From: CAYNZP01 sp964401835
GTDB lineage: Bacteria > Planctomycetota > Phycisphaerae > SM23-33
Length of the DNA: 64,000 nucleotides
Assembly: GCA_964401835.1 (NCBI GenBank)
Contig: CAYNZP010000005.1
Coordinates: 1 to 64,000, forward strand
Direction: 5' to 3'
The notes under the pieces are model-generated. The model saw nothing but the letters and a program-made list of their open reading frames with translations. It had not been told where the DNA came from and did not search any database. Shown here one piece after another: positions 15,406-24,135 of this stretch. How positions within the stretch are numbered: the stretch's first letter is position 1; each line of letters starts with the position of its first letter. The translations under genes and the position numbers were made by a program.

Positions 15406-17075
15406 GTCGTCACCTTCCTGAATTCAGCAACTATATACTCAGCCGTAAACGGCAGGCCGTCGTATCTCAATATCAAATCGCAATCGCCCAGAACTTCCTC
15501 CTGTCGCAAAAGTGACGCGAGCTGGCCGGTCGAATTGCCCTCTATACAGACAATTCTTTTGCGCGAACCGATAAGGTTCCGCACGGGCTCTGCGTCAATC
15601 GGCCAGACCTGACCGAAATGAAGCATCGCTACCGACACCCCAGCCTCATCGAGTGAATCCACCGCCTCGCGAGCCGGGCCGTATGTACTACCCCAGGTAA
15701 TAAACAGCGTCTCGGCACTCTTGGCACCGTAAAACTCTGGCCAGAGAAATTCGCTCCGTAGCCCGTCGAGTTTTCTCATTCTCTTATCGTGCTGGACTAA
15801 ATGCACGTCGAGGTCCTCGGTAATATGGCCGGTGTCAAGATGGACATCACTATCGCAGACGACAAGACCTTCTCCGCCGGGAATGGCTCTGGGGGATACA
15901 CCACTTTCCGTAACGCTGTAGCGGATATAATCTGCAGCAGGGTTTTTCTCTATGCGCCTGTCAATCGGCTGCAATTTTCGTCCAATGGGGGGAATCGTCT
16001 TTTGTGCATCCTGGAGGAATTGGTCAGTCAACAGTATTGCCGGCGTCTGGTATTTATGGGCCAGTTGAAGTGCGTGGCGAGTCAGATCGAAACATTGATC
16101 TCTCGTGCCCGGAGAGAATACCGCCTTGGCAAATTCACCGTGGCCGGCATTAATCGCGAACTTCAAATCCTGCTGGGCGGTGCGTGTGGGCAGACCGGTT
16201 GCAGGCCCCGGGCGTTGGGCAAGGACGATAAAAATCGGCAGTTCCATAATCCCCGCAAGCGAAAGCCCCTCGACCATCAGGGCAAAACCCCCACCACTGG
16301 TCGTCGTCATGGCAGGCACGCCGCCATAGGTCGCACCACATACCATATTAACCGCACCAATCTCATCCTCTGCCTGTTCGACAACGATGCCGTACTCATC
16401 GGCCAGGCTGGCAAGGTAAGTAAACACAGCTGTCGACGGCGTCATGGGATACGCGGTAACGAACTTCATGCCAGATGCCGCAGCCGAGAGAGCAATTGCT
16501 TCAGCTCCGTTTCGAACTTCTCCGACGACATCCGCAGGCTGGGGGCTTGGAAGTTTGACGGCATGTTCTTGGGCAAGTTGGGCGCCTTTTTGGGCACAGT
16601 TGATATTATTGGCTATGATTTCATCGCCCTTTTTCCTGAACTGCTTGGTCAGATATTCACAGAGTTTGTCACAACTGTATCCCAGCACTGCAAAAACCGC
16701 TCCCGCTGCAACCGTGTTGGCCATGAGCTTGGAAGCTGCCACTTCTTTTGCGGCCTCGGTGAAGTTAATCGCAATTCCGCCATCACACTGGTCCCCGTCA
16801 AACAGTGCAACTCCGTTTTCACTCACTTCATCCCTCAGAGTCTCATAAGCTGCATCAGTCAGTGCGACCAGCAGGTCTGCCTTTTCCTTCGGGCCGAAAA
16901 GCTCGAAATCGCTGATGCGGATATCGAACCAATTCAGGCCACCGCGAATCCGTGACATATAACTTTGGGATGAAAAAACATGAAGCCCCAGCCCCGCCAG
17001 TGCCCCAACCAGTAAATTCCCCGTAGTCTGGACACCCTGGCCAGCCTCACCAGCCACCCGGATGGTTATATCCAT
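15402..17075 (-). CDS. 2-oxoacid:ferredoxin oxidoreductase, fused gamma-alpha subunit
   Basis: A 557-residue fusion typical of bacterial/archaeal KorA. The N-terminal gamma domain (RVAGEAGQGVQTTGNLLVGAL, about residues 5-175) is joined to the pyrimidine-binding alpha domain (GAEAIALSAAASGMKFVTAYPMTPST) with PTRTAQQDL and a C-terminal transketolase-like domain. With the downstream beta subunit it forms an enzyme that passes electrons to ferredoxin, replacing a pyruvate or oxoglutarate dehydrogenase complex in anaerobes. AAAGGGG precedes the ATG at 17075. No separate ferredoxin-domain subunit is nearby. Confidence 0.92.
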   Translation of the reverse strand: MDITIRVAGEAGQGVQTTGNLLVGALAGLGLHVFSSQSYMSRIRGGLNWFDIRISDFELFGPKEKADLLVALTDAAYETLRDEVSENGVALFDGDQCDGGIAINFTEAAKEVAASKLMANTVAAGAVFAVLGYSCDKLCEYLTKQFRKKGDEIIANNINCAQKGAQLAQEHAVKLPSPQPADVVGEVRNGAEAIALSAAASGMKFVTAYPMTPSTAVFTYLASLADEYGIVVEQAEDEIGAVNMVCGATYGGVPAMTTTSGGGFALMVEGLSLAGIMELPIFIVLAQRPGPATGLPTRTAQQDLKFAINAGHGEFAKAVFSPGTRDQCFDLTRHALQLAHKYQTPAILLTDQFLQDAQKTIPPIGRKLQPIDRRIEKNPAADYIRYSVTESGVSPRAIPGGEGLVVCDSDVHLDTGHITEDLDVHLVQHDKRMRKLDGLRSEFLWPEFYGAKSAETLFITWGSTYGPAREAVDSLDEAGVSVAMLHFGQVWPIDAEPVRNLIGSRKRIVCIEGNSTGQLASLLRQEEVLGDCDLILRYDGLPFTAEYIVAEFRKVTT

Positions 17076-17164
17076 TTAAGGCCCCTTTAATTGAACGTGC
17101 GCAACAAATTATAGGCAAGGCGCTTAGCTGAATACAAAATTAGAATCGGAAGAATTGCTTCGCT

Positions 17165-17941
17165 TTACTCAAATCTTGCCGCGACAAAGGTGTGGTCCGA
17201 GGGCTTTTCGGCCTTACGCGGCTCGATATCTACAAAACATTCCGTGGACAACTCTGCCATCGGCACGGTTGCCAGAACATGGTCCAGCCGCCAGCCACGG
17301 TTGCGAGAAGCGCTTCCCCGCATGCGATAATCCCAGAATGTAAACACGCCCTCGCCGGGGATGTGCTTGCGGAAGACATCTATCAGGCCCCAATCAACAA
17401 CGTCATTGAAGGCGTCGATTACTTCCTGACAGTAACATACGTGCGGCCAGATACCTTTTGGGTCGTAAACGTCTATCTCCGTCGGTGCGACGTTAAGGTC
17501 CCCCACCCAGACGAGTTTTGACTTTTTGGAATCAAAGTTCTTCTCAAAATACTTCCGCAGCCGCTTGAACCATTCCAGCTTAAAGGCGAACTTATCCGAG
17601 CCTATCTCATAGCCTTGGGGAACGTACGTGTTGATTATCTCAACATCTCCCAGCCGAATATGCGCCAGACGCGGAGCAGACTCGTCTTCGTCACCATCGC
17701 CCAAACCAAAGGAAATTTTATCGACCTTTTGGCGAGTAATCATGGCCACACCGTTGTAACTCTTTTGGCCGCGACAAACGACATTCCAGCCAGCGTCAGT
17801 AATCGCATCGACGGGGAATTGATGGTCCTGACATTTCGTTTCCTGAAGCGCAAGAACGTCGGGAGAATATTTCTCCAGCCAATCCAGGATTATTCCAAGA
17901 CGCATGCGTATCGAATTGCAATTGAATGTCGCTATCAACAT
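17165..17941 (-). CDS. xth: Exodeoxyribonuclease III (AP endonuclease)
   Basis: A 258-residue Mg-dependent base-excision-repair nuclease that cuts 5' of abasic sites and degrades 3' ends. Motifs are complete: FNCNSIRMRL, metal-ligand Glu in LQETKCQ (near residue 34), catalytic Asp/Asn in WVGDLNVAP (near 147), GWRLDHVLAT, and terminal SDHTFVAARF with the catalytic Asp-His pair. Length is normal for ExoA/XthA. It follows the histidine kinase by about 25 nt on the same strand and may be co-transcribed with it, with no obvious functional tie. Confidence 0.95.
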   Translation of the reverse strand: MLIATFNCNSIRMRLGIILDWLEKYSPDVLALQETKCQDHQFPVDAITDAGWNVVCRGQKSYNGVAMITRQKVDKISFGLGDGDEDESAPRLAHIRLGDVEIINTYVPQGYEIGSDKFAFKLEWFKRLRKYFEKNFDSKKSKLVWVGDLNVAPTEIDVYDPKGIWPHVCYCQEVIDAFNDVVDWGLIDVFRKHIPGEGVFTFWDYRMRGSASRNRGWRLDHVLATVPMAELSTECFVDIEPRKAEKPSDHTFVAARFE

Positions 17942-17964
17942 TTATTAATCACCACAGGATTATT

Positions 17965-19209
17965 CTATTCCTTATACAACGGCAGGCGGACGCTGAAAGT
18001 CGAGCCGACGTTTTCCTCGCTGTCCATTTCCATCTGGCCGCCGAATCGCTCAACAATCGCCTTTACACCACTAAGACCTACGCCGCTGCCGGGGATGCGG
18101 TTTTGCTTGGCATTCGAGGCTCGGAAAAACTCGTTGAACATCCTGGGGATATCCTTTTTGGGGATACCAATCCCGCTGTCCTTGACAACCAGAACGGCAT
18201 GCGAGTCTTCTTTGCTCAGGCCCAATTCGACCAACCCCTCTGCCGTATATTTCACCGCATTTGAGAGAAGATTGGAAACGACCATTTGATAGCCTTTGGA
18301 GTCTATCCGCACGTTGAGCGGTTCGCTGTCGAGAGCAATATTAATCTCCAAACCCTTCTGCCGGGCCTGTTCGACATACTGCTGCGATATATTTTTTGTC
18401 TGCTCGACAATATCCAGCACCTCCACTTCTCCCATCGGCTCGCCAGAACGAATCTTCGCAAATTCCAATAGGTCCTGGATGAGGGCAATTAACTGGTCCA
18501 TACGGTTGGCTACCTTGCCAACAATATCCGAAACTTTGGGGTTGTCCTTATTCTGCATCTTGAGTACGTCGATAAGCATTTTCGACGCCGCCACTGGCGA
18601 CTTCAGCTCGTGCACCATAACGCGGGCGAACTGGGCCTTTTCCTTTTCCAGCTGTTTCATACTTACAAGGTCGTCATACAGCCGTGCGTGATAGAGCGAA
18701 TATCCCACCAGGCGAGATACGCCCTTGAGCGATTCCAAATCGCGGTCGCTGAAGGACTCAGCCCTGGAATTAATAGCCTGCACAACGCCCAAAACCTCGC
18801 CCTTAAACACAGCCGGTGCGCACATGACGTCTTTCGTGCGAAAATTGTTTACCTCGTCCCAGCTCCTGTCAAATTTCAGCTTGGGATCAATCGAACTGAG
18901 ATCATCATAGGCGTCGGGCACCAGAAAGCTTTGGCCACTTTTGGCGCAAAAGCCAGCCAGCGATGTTTCGCTTATCGGAATGCGAATAACGCGGTCTACG
19001 TTGCCGATGAGTGCTACCGATTCGAGTTCCTGCGTGTCCGGCCTGACCAGATATACCGTCGCACGCTGCGAGTGAATATCCCTGCATACCACGTCGGCTA
19101 CTCCTCGCAAAACTTTGGGGATATCTACCTCGCCAAGCATCTCGTCGTAAAGCTCGAAAAACTGCTCACTGACAGCCAATGCGTCGTAATATGAAGCGTC
19201 ATTTGACAT
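17965..19209 (-). CDS. GAF-domain sensor histidine kinase
   Basis: A 414-residue cytoplasmic histidine kinase. The N-terminal GAF domain (about 20-175) contains ATVYLVRPDTQELESVALIG and FLVPDAYDD. The dimerisation domain has the phospho-accepting His near residue 200 in VMVHELKSPVAA. The ATPase has the N box NLLSNAVKYT near 318, G1 VKDSGIGIP near 346 and G2 GSGVGLSGVKAIV near 376. No membrane helix is seen, so the GAF domain should sense a soluble signal or partner. There is no response regulator next to it; the nearest receiver-like gene, 4.4 kb away, lacks its Asp. It is an orphan kinase. Confidence 0.93.
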   Translation of the reverse strand: MSNDASYYDALAVSEQFFELYDEMLGEVDIPKVLRGVADVVCRDIHSQRATVYLVRPDTQELESVALIGNVDRVIRIPISETSLAGFCAKSGQSFLVPDAYDDLSSIDPKLKFDRSWDEVNNFRTKDVMCAPAVFKGEVLGVVQAINSRAESFSDRDLESLKGVSRLVGYSLYHARLYDDLVSMKQLEKEKAQFARVMVHELKSPVAASKMLIDVLKMQNKDNPKVSDIVGKVANRMDQLIALIQDLLEFAKIRSGEPMGEVEVLDIVEQTKNISQQYVEQARQKGLEINIALDSEPLNVRIDSKGYQMVVSNLLSNAVKYTAEGLVELGLSKEDSHAVLVVKDSGIGIPKKDIPRMFNEFFRASNAKQNRIPGSGVGLSGVKAIVERFGGQMEMDSEENVGSTFSVRLPLYKE

Positions 19210-19451
19210 TTAATAATTCCTCGATTTGTATCTGTCTTTCAGGAAAGACGTGCCGCAAAGATTAGCTTTTCCAAATTATTCTCAGAGGCATCGTATCCTC
19301 ACCGTCCCTGGTCTGCGAATAAAAAATCAGACAATGCGACGTGGATGGTTTTGCCAAAGAATCTTACAACAAATTTGTGTTTTGTGAAAACTCATATGCG
19401 AACCCAGCCGGAATTAGTTATCATGGACTGTTTCAGAGAAAATAGGGAAAC

Positions 19452-20837
19452 ATGAAGGTATATATCGAGACAATGGGTTGCCAGATGAACCAACTCGACA
19501 GCGAGCTGGTTGTATCCCGCCTGCGCGCGGCCGGGCACGACATCGTCGAGGACCGCAAGCAAGCTGAAGTGGTTCTCTACAATACCTGCTCCGTCCGAGA
19601 CCATGCAGAACAGAAGGTTTACTCGCGACTCGGGGCGGACGGCCAGCGTAAGGCATCTCCCGGCAAAAGCAAATTAATTGTCGGGGTGCTCGGATGTATG
19701 GCCCAGCGTGAGGGTAAGGCCCTGAGAAAAAAGTATCCGCAGGTCGATATCGTCTGCTCGCCCGGTCAGTTGGACCTGCTCTGCGACCTGATAGACCAGG
19801 CAGCGGAAGGCAAGGCAGCAGTCGCAATCGACCCGAAACGCAATGAACCGCGCGACGAGGTCGCCGAACAACGCATCGACCAACTTGATCTTCAGCGCGA
19901 GGCTGACTTGAGTTCATCGTCCTCTCAGGCATATGTACGCGTCATGCGAGGTTGCGATAATTTCTGCAGCTACTGCATCGTGCCATTCGTCCGTGGCCCG
20001 GAGCGCAGCCGCGAGCCAGGACAGATAGTTGAAGAAGTAAAAAAGCTGGCCAATGCCGGCAAGACAACGATCACGCTTCTCGGCCAGACTGTGAACAGCT
20101 ATAAATGGCAAAACGGCGAGTCGAGCGTCATCTTCAGCGACCTGCTGGAGAGGGTTTCGGCTATCGAAGGGCTGCATCGACTGCGTTTCGTTACGAGCTA
20201 TCCGCTTAATTTCGGCGATGATATTCTCCAGGCAATGCGAGACCTGCCCAACGTGTGCGAATACATGCACGTGCCAGCCCAATCCGGTTCGGATGCGATG
20301 CTTAAGGCGATGAACCGCAAATACACCCGAGCCCAGTACGACGACCTTATTGATCGCGCCAAGGAAATAGTACCCGACATTGTCATCGCCAGCGATTTTA
20401 TTGTCGGCTTCCCCGGTGAAACTGAGCAGGACCACCAAACCTCGGCTGAGTTAATCCGGCGCAGTGAATTTAAAAATTCGTTTATCTTCAAATATTCTCC
20501 CCGTCCGGGAACGTCCGCGGCGAAAAACCTCTCAGACGATATTCCAGATGAAGTCAAGAAGCTCCGCAATAATGAATTGCTGGACGTCCAGACAGAGGCT
20601 GGGCTGGCCCATCACAGCAAATACGTCAGCCGGACGTGCGAATTGCTCGTGGAAGGTCCGTCACCGCGGGCAAAAAAACAACCTGAGATGCCGGATGGTG
20701 GCAAGATACAAATGCTCGGAAGAACAAGGGGCGATCATATCGTTGTCTTCGATGGGAACGAATCGCTTGCCGGTCAATATGTAAACGTCGAAATCACTGA
20801 CGCGACAGCCCTGACACTCTTCGGTACGCTTACCTAA
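19452..20837 (+). CDS. miaB: tRNA-2-methylthio-N6-dimethylallyladenosine synthase
   Basis: A radical SAM methylthiotransferase that modifies i6A37 of tRNAs reading UNN codons. The N-terminal UPF0004 domain holds the three auxiliary-cluster Cys (ETMGCQMNQ, YNTCSVRDHAEQK and GVLGCMAQRE). The radical SAM site is MRGCDNFCSYCIVPFVRG near residue 164, followed by LLGQTVNSY. A C-terminal TRAM domain spans about 390-455. CSVRDHAEQK favours MiaB over RimO or MtaB. AGGGAAA precedes the ATG. It is monocistronic and converges with the CDP-alcohol phosphatidyltransferase gene with a 4-nt overlap. Confidence 0.94.
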   Translation: MKVYIETMGCQMNQLDSELVVSRLRAAGHDIVEDRKQAEVVLYNTCSVRDHAEQKVYSRLGADGQRKASPGKSKLIVGVLGCMAQREGKALRKKYPQVDIVCSPGQLDLLCDLIDQAAEGKAAVAIDPKRNEPRDEVAEQRIDQLDLQREADLSSSSSQAYVRVMRGCDNFCSYCIVPFVRGPERSREPGQIVEEVKKLANAGKTTITLLGQTVNSYKWQNGESSVIFSDLLERVSAIEGLHRLRFVTSYPLNFGDDILQAMRDLPNVCEYMHVPAQSGSDAMLKAMNRKYTRAQYDDLIDRAKEIVPDIVIASDFIVGFPGETEQDHQTSAELIRRSEFKNSFIFKYSPRPGTSAAKNLSDDIPDEVKKLRNNELLDVQTEAGLAHHSKYVSRTCELLVEGPSPRAKKQPEMPDGGKIQMLGRTRGDHIVVFDGNESLAGQYVNVEITDATALTLFGTLT

Positions 20838-21634
20838 GCAAGCAAATCGCGAATGACGTCAAGTGCCGGCACGGGTGCAAAAATCAGCCAGGCGATATTC
20901 ACTCCAGTGACGAAGTCGTATGGAAGCGTCATTCTCGGCCAGCGCCACAGACGAATCTTCAGCCAGAAATTTCCCTGCCTGGGGTCGGTTATCGGCTTTT
21001 TGCCGGCCAGTATCGCGTGAGTGTAAGAGATGCGTCTTATAACCGTAAAGAGTGGCAGTATCGCCTGCTGGATGACAAGAGCCGGGATATTGTAGGAGAC
21101 CGTCGCGAAAAGAATCCCAGCCGACCGCTCTCCCCGCTGCCAATAACCGACAGGACACGATTCTATCAGATCTTCTGCGCGGGCCTTTGTGTAGGAAATC
21201 ATCAGTGCGTTGAAGAAGGCGAGCATGCTGAGCAAAATGAATGTAACGTTCGCCGGATTGTTCCAAGCGTAATAAACGGCTATGCCTGCATAGACGGCGA
21301 AGTCGCTATAGCGGTCGAGCGTGCTATCGAGAAAAGCCCCGAAACGGGTGGATTTATTTCCGATCCTCGCTACCGCGCCGTCGAGCATGTCGCATGCGCT
21401 CGAGAGAATTAATAAAACAAAAGCCGAGAGCAAATATATGTTAGCCTCAGCTGACGGATCAAAGCTCCATGCGAAGCTGTCTCCAGCGCCAATAGCGTAG
21501 CAGACGCCGGCAGCTGCGGTAAAGACCATGCCCATAAGGGAGAGCATATTTGGAGTGACGCCGCATTTAATGAGCCCGCGCGCTACGGAGTCCCGTGCAG
21601 TGGAAAAGCCCAAACCGATTAATTTACCGATCAT
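20834..21634 (-). CDS. CDP-alcohol phosphatidyltransferase (probable phosphatidylinositol-phosphate synthase)
   Basis: A polytopic inner-membrane enzyme transferring a phosphatidyl group from CDP-diacylglycerol to an alcohol acceptor. The family signature is complete: CDMLDGAVAR, then GAFLDSTLDRYSD, giving all four metal-binding Asp. Five to six membrane helices follow. It lies 43 nt downstream of an inositol-3-phosphate synthase gene, so inositol phosphate is the likely acceptor; this is inferred from context because the fold alone does not distinguish inositol from glycerol. I chose the ATG at 21634; a TTG at 21670 in the same frame is possible. Neither has a strong ribosome site. Confidence 0.85.
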   Translation of the reverse strand: MIGKLIGLGFSTARDSVARGLIKCGVTPNMLSLMGMVFTAAAGVCYAIGAGDSFAWSFDPSAEANIYLLSAFVLLILSSACDMLDGAVARIGNKSTRFGAFLDSTLDRYSDFAVYAGIAVYYAWNNPANVTFILLSMLAFFNALMISYTKARAEDLIESCPVGYWQRGERSAGILFATVSYNIPALVIQQAILPLFTVIRRISYTHAILAGKKPITDPRQGNFWLKIRLWRWPRMTLPYDFVTGVNIAWLIFAPVPALDVIRDLLA

Positions 21635-21677
21635 GACCGTGAGATTAAACGAAGCCCAGCGTCGATGCAACTTTTCG

Positions 21678-22856
21678 CTACTTGGCTATGGACTGACTTT
21701 CCGGTGCTTGCGTCTTGGCCGACTCGTAGCTGCCAGATGCTGCTTCTTTTTTAACGCTCTCGGCAATAAAGTTGTCCAGCATCTCGCGCGCCTGGCTGTC
21801 GGTGTACTGGATCGGCGGATGCTTCATCGTATAGGACGAGATCGCATCCAGCGGACCGGCCAGACCGCGGTCGCGGCCTAGCTTGCAGCAGCGGATGGCG
21901 TCGATTGTCTCGCCAGCGCTGTTCGGGGAATCCTCGACACTTAGGCGAAGTTCGAGGTTCATCGGCACGTTGCCGAAGCCCCGGCCTTCGATGCGAAGGA
22001 AGCAGACCTTGTTATCCTTCTGCCATGGAACGAAGTCGGCTGGGCCAATGTGTACCTGGTCCGGCGGCAGCGGAACGTCAAGCTGACTCTGGACAGCCTC
22101 GGTCTTGGATGTTCGTTTGGAACCCAGACGCGAATGATTAAGCATATTGAGAAAATCGGTATTGCCGCCAGTGTTGAGCTGATATGTCGCGTCGATCTTG
22201 ACACCTCGCTCGTGCATAAGACGAGCAAGGACGCGATGCGTAATCGTAGCGCCGATCTGGGCCTTGATATCATCACCGATACAACAAATGCCGGCTTTGC
22301 GGAAGCGGTCGGCCCATTTCGTATCGGAAACAATAAAGACGGGGATGCAGTTTATCAGACTCACGCCGGTATTTAGGCAGCACTCGGCATAAAACTCGGT
22401 AGCTTTCTGCGAGCCGACAGGAAGAAAATTCATCAGTATCTCCGCCCCGCTTTCACGCAGAAGTTTTTCGATAACTTCCTGGCTGGCTTCGGGCTGGTCG
22501 GAAACAACAAAACGCTGACGCTCCGGATAGTTATCCAAGTGGTCTGCATAGCCATCAAGCACTTTGCCCATCTGTACGATGACATCAGAAGTGAAATCTT
22601 TGTAGATAGTTTTGGTATTGTTGGGTTCAGCGAAAATAGCTTTATGCAACGGCTGGCCGACCTTTCGCTTGTCGATATCGATTGCGGCAACGATTTCGAT
22701 GTCGCTGGGTGCATATCCGCCGAGGGTCGGATGTGCCAGACCTATGATATCTTCACCGTTATCCGAAGAGAAAAGCTCATCGTAATAACGAATTCCCTGA
22801 ATAAGAGAAGAGGCGCAGTTACCAATACCGACAATGGCTACCTTGATTTCACTCAT
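21678..22856 (-). CDS. ino1: Inositol-3-phosphate synthase (actinobacterial/archaeal type)
   Basis: Converts glucose 6-phosphate to L-myo-inositol 1-phosphate in an NAD-dependent isomerisation. The N-terminal Rossmann motif is VAIVGIGNCASSLIQGI. Family blocks follow: AAIDIDKRKVG, FLPVGSQKATEFYAE, GDDIKAQIGATITHRVLARL and YQLNTGGNTDFLNM, with catalytic Lys candidates in the IKAQIGAT and SKRTSKTEAV regions. Length fits the short prokaryotic Ino1. AGAGG lies 7 nt before the ATG at 22856; the ATG immediately before it is an alternative. With the downstream phosphatidyltransferase it forms an apparent inositol-phospholipid operon. Confidence 0.93.
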   Translation of the reverse strand: MSEIKVAIVGIGNCASSLIQGIRYYDELFSSDNGEDIIGLAHPTLGGYAPSDIEIVAAIDIDKRKVGQPLHKAIFAEPNNTKTIYKDFTSDVIVQMGKVLDGYADHLDNYPERQRFVVSDQPEASQEVIEKLLRESGAEILMNFLPVGSQKATEFYAECCLNTGVSLINCIPVFIVSDTKWADRFRKAGICCIGDDIKAQIGATITHRVLARLMHERGVKIDATYQLNTGGNTDFLNMLNHSRLGSKRTSKTEAVQSQLDVPLPPDQVHIGPADFVPWQKDNKVCFLRIEGRGFGNVPMNLELRLSVEDSPNSAGETIDAIRCCKLGRDRGLAGPLDAISSYTMKHPPIQYTDSQAREMLDNFIAESVKKEAASGSYESAKTQAPESQSIAK

Positions 22857-23021
22857 CATATTTCCTCTTTTTGTATAAACCACGAAATGCGAAAATCAAA
22901 TTGCTGCAAACTACCCTAAAAAACCCGCTTATTAAAATCTGCTAAAATAAATTTTAGTTGTCCGTAGGCACGCCGTCAACAAGCCATTCGGATTCAAATA
23001 CTTAAAAAATATAAAGGATAA

Positions 23022-23603
23022 TCACAGCGAATTGGAAACCTTTTCCATCAACAGGAGAAATTCGACATTTCCGCCCTTGCCCACCAGTGGCGAAAGCATC
23101 GCAGCCTGGATACGACATCCCTTGCCCTCCAGCCGCTGGCATACACGCCGAAAGACCTCCCTAGCCTGCTTTTCGCTAAGAACAGATGTTGGTTTTTTCC
23201 CCTCGAGTTTGGAATATTCATAGTGGGGTTTGAGCAGAGAGATTATCCGCCCGCCACACTTTAGCCATTTTAACGCGGCCGGCACTACAAGCTCTTGTGG
23301 CGTCCAGGCAACATCTATGGTCACCAAATCGACCTTCTCGGCCACCTCGCAATAAAGAGCGTTCGTCCGCTCCATTACGACAACCCGCTCATGCTTGCGG
23401 AGTTTCCAGGCTAACTCACCGTAGCCGGTGTCGATCGCGTAGACTTTTTCCGCACCGCGTTGCAAAAGGCAATCGGTGAAACCGCCGACATTGCAGCCGA
23501 AATCTCCGCAGACAAGCCCGGAAACGTCCAGACAAAAAGCTTCCAGAGCAGCATTGAGCTTTTCCCCGGCACGACTGACGAATTTTCTATCCTGAGAACA
23601 CAT
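23022..23603 (-). CDS. TlyA/FtsJ-like rRNA methyltransferase lacking the S4 domain
   Basis: A 193-residue SAM-dependent 2'-O-ribose methyltransferase of the TlyA/haemolysin A family. It begins FVSRAGEKLNAALEAF, the linker normally found after the S4 RNA-binding domain. The Rossmann core is GDFGCNVGGFTDCLLQRGA, then VYAIDTGYGELAW, the catalytic Asp region LVTIDVAWTPQEL and the Lys-containing LLKPHYE. Typical TlyA has about 250-270 residues. Here the S4 part is missing, and upstream sequence runs into the rpsT terminator, so the truncation is not a start-choice error. No clear Shine-Dalgarno precedes the ATG. Confidence 0.8.
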   Translation of the reverse strand: MCSQDRKFVSRAGEKLNAALEAFCLDVSGLVCGDFGCNVGGFTDCLLQRGAEKVYAIDTGYGELAWKLRKHERVVVMERTNALYCEVAEKVDLVTIDVAWTPQELVVPAALKWLKCGGRIISLLKPHYEYSKLEGKKPTSVLSEKQAREVFRRVCQRLEGKGCRIQAAMLSPLVGKGGNVEFLLLMEKVSNSL

Positions 23604-23625
23604 AACGGGCGAAAATATAATAACA

Positions 23626-23658
23626 TAAAAAGCCCACAGATATGAGATCCGTGGGCTT
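23626..23658 (-). terminator. rpsT intrinsic terminator
   Basis: AAGCCCACAGAT (23630-23641) and ATCCGTGGGCTT (23647-23658) form a stem with one mismatch and a 5-nt loop. On the minus strand it is followed by a T-rich stretch beginning TTTTTA. It sits 37 nt past the rpsT stop. Confidence 0.85.
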
Positions 23659-23694
23659 GGACATTTTTAAAATCAGTAATCGTTAGCTGGTGTT

Positions 23695-23961
23695 TTACGA
23701 TGCAAGCTTATTGAGCTTCTTGGCAAGGCGTGCCTTTTTGCGGGCGGCGGCGTTCTTGTGGATGGTGCCCTTGGCTGCGACCTTGTCGAGCTTCTTATAG
23801 CAAACCTTGAGCTGCTCGGCTGCCTTGTCGGCGTCGTTATCGTGAATGGCGACCTCGAAGCCCTTGATGGCCTCTTTGATCTGGTCCTTACGCCAGCGAT
23901 TGCGAGCGCGACGCTTTTCATTCTGTCTGATACGCTTCTTTGCTGAACTCGAATGTGCCAC
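23695..23961 (-). CDS. rpsT: 30S ribosomal protein S20
   Basis: An 88-residue basic, helical primary-binding protein of the small subunit, contacting the 5' domain and helix 44 of 16S rRNA. It begins with the family signature MAHSSSAKKRIRQNEKRRARN and ends HKNAAARKKARLAKKLN. The start codon is GTG, preceded by CAGGAG at about 8 nt. A GTG start is worth noting because bacterial rpsT often uses non-ATG starts linked to autoregulation; that parallel is known from enterobacteria and is not demonstrated here. It is monocistronic with its own terminator. Confidence 0.97.
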   Translation of the reverse strand: MAHSSSAKKRIRQNEKRRARNRWRKDQIKEAIKGFEVAIHDNDADKAAEQLKVCYKKLDKVAAKGTIHKNAAARKKARLAKKLNKLAS

Positions 23962-24135
23962 TTAACATTCTCCTGCTGTATATTCTAAATCATTGAAATA
24001 ACTTAAATTCTTCCCCTGACAATGCAGAGAACGGGGCATTATACATGCCGAAAAACATATGACAAGCAAATTTCCAGCCTTTTATGGGGCAGAAACTTGC
24101 ACCTCCGCATGCCTGCTTTGGAGTTATCGAGGCAA

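Noticed and set aside
13173..19209. Receiver-like protein as cognate regulator of the GAF histidine kinase
   Set aside because: Opposite strands, 4.4 kb apart and the receiver lacks its Asp; no evidence of a pair.
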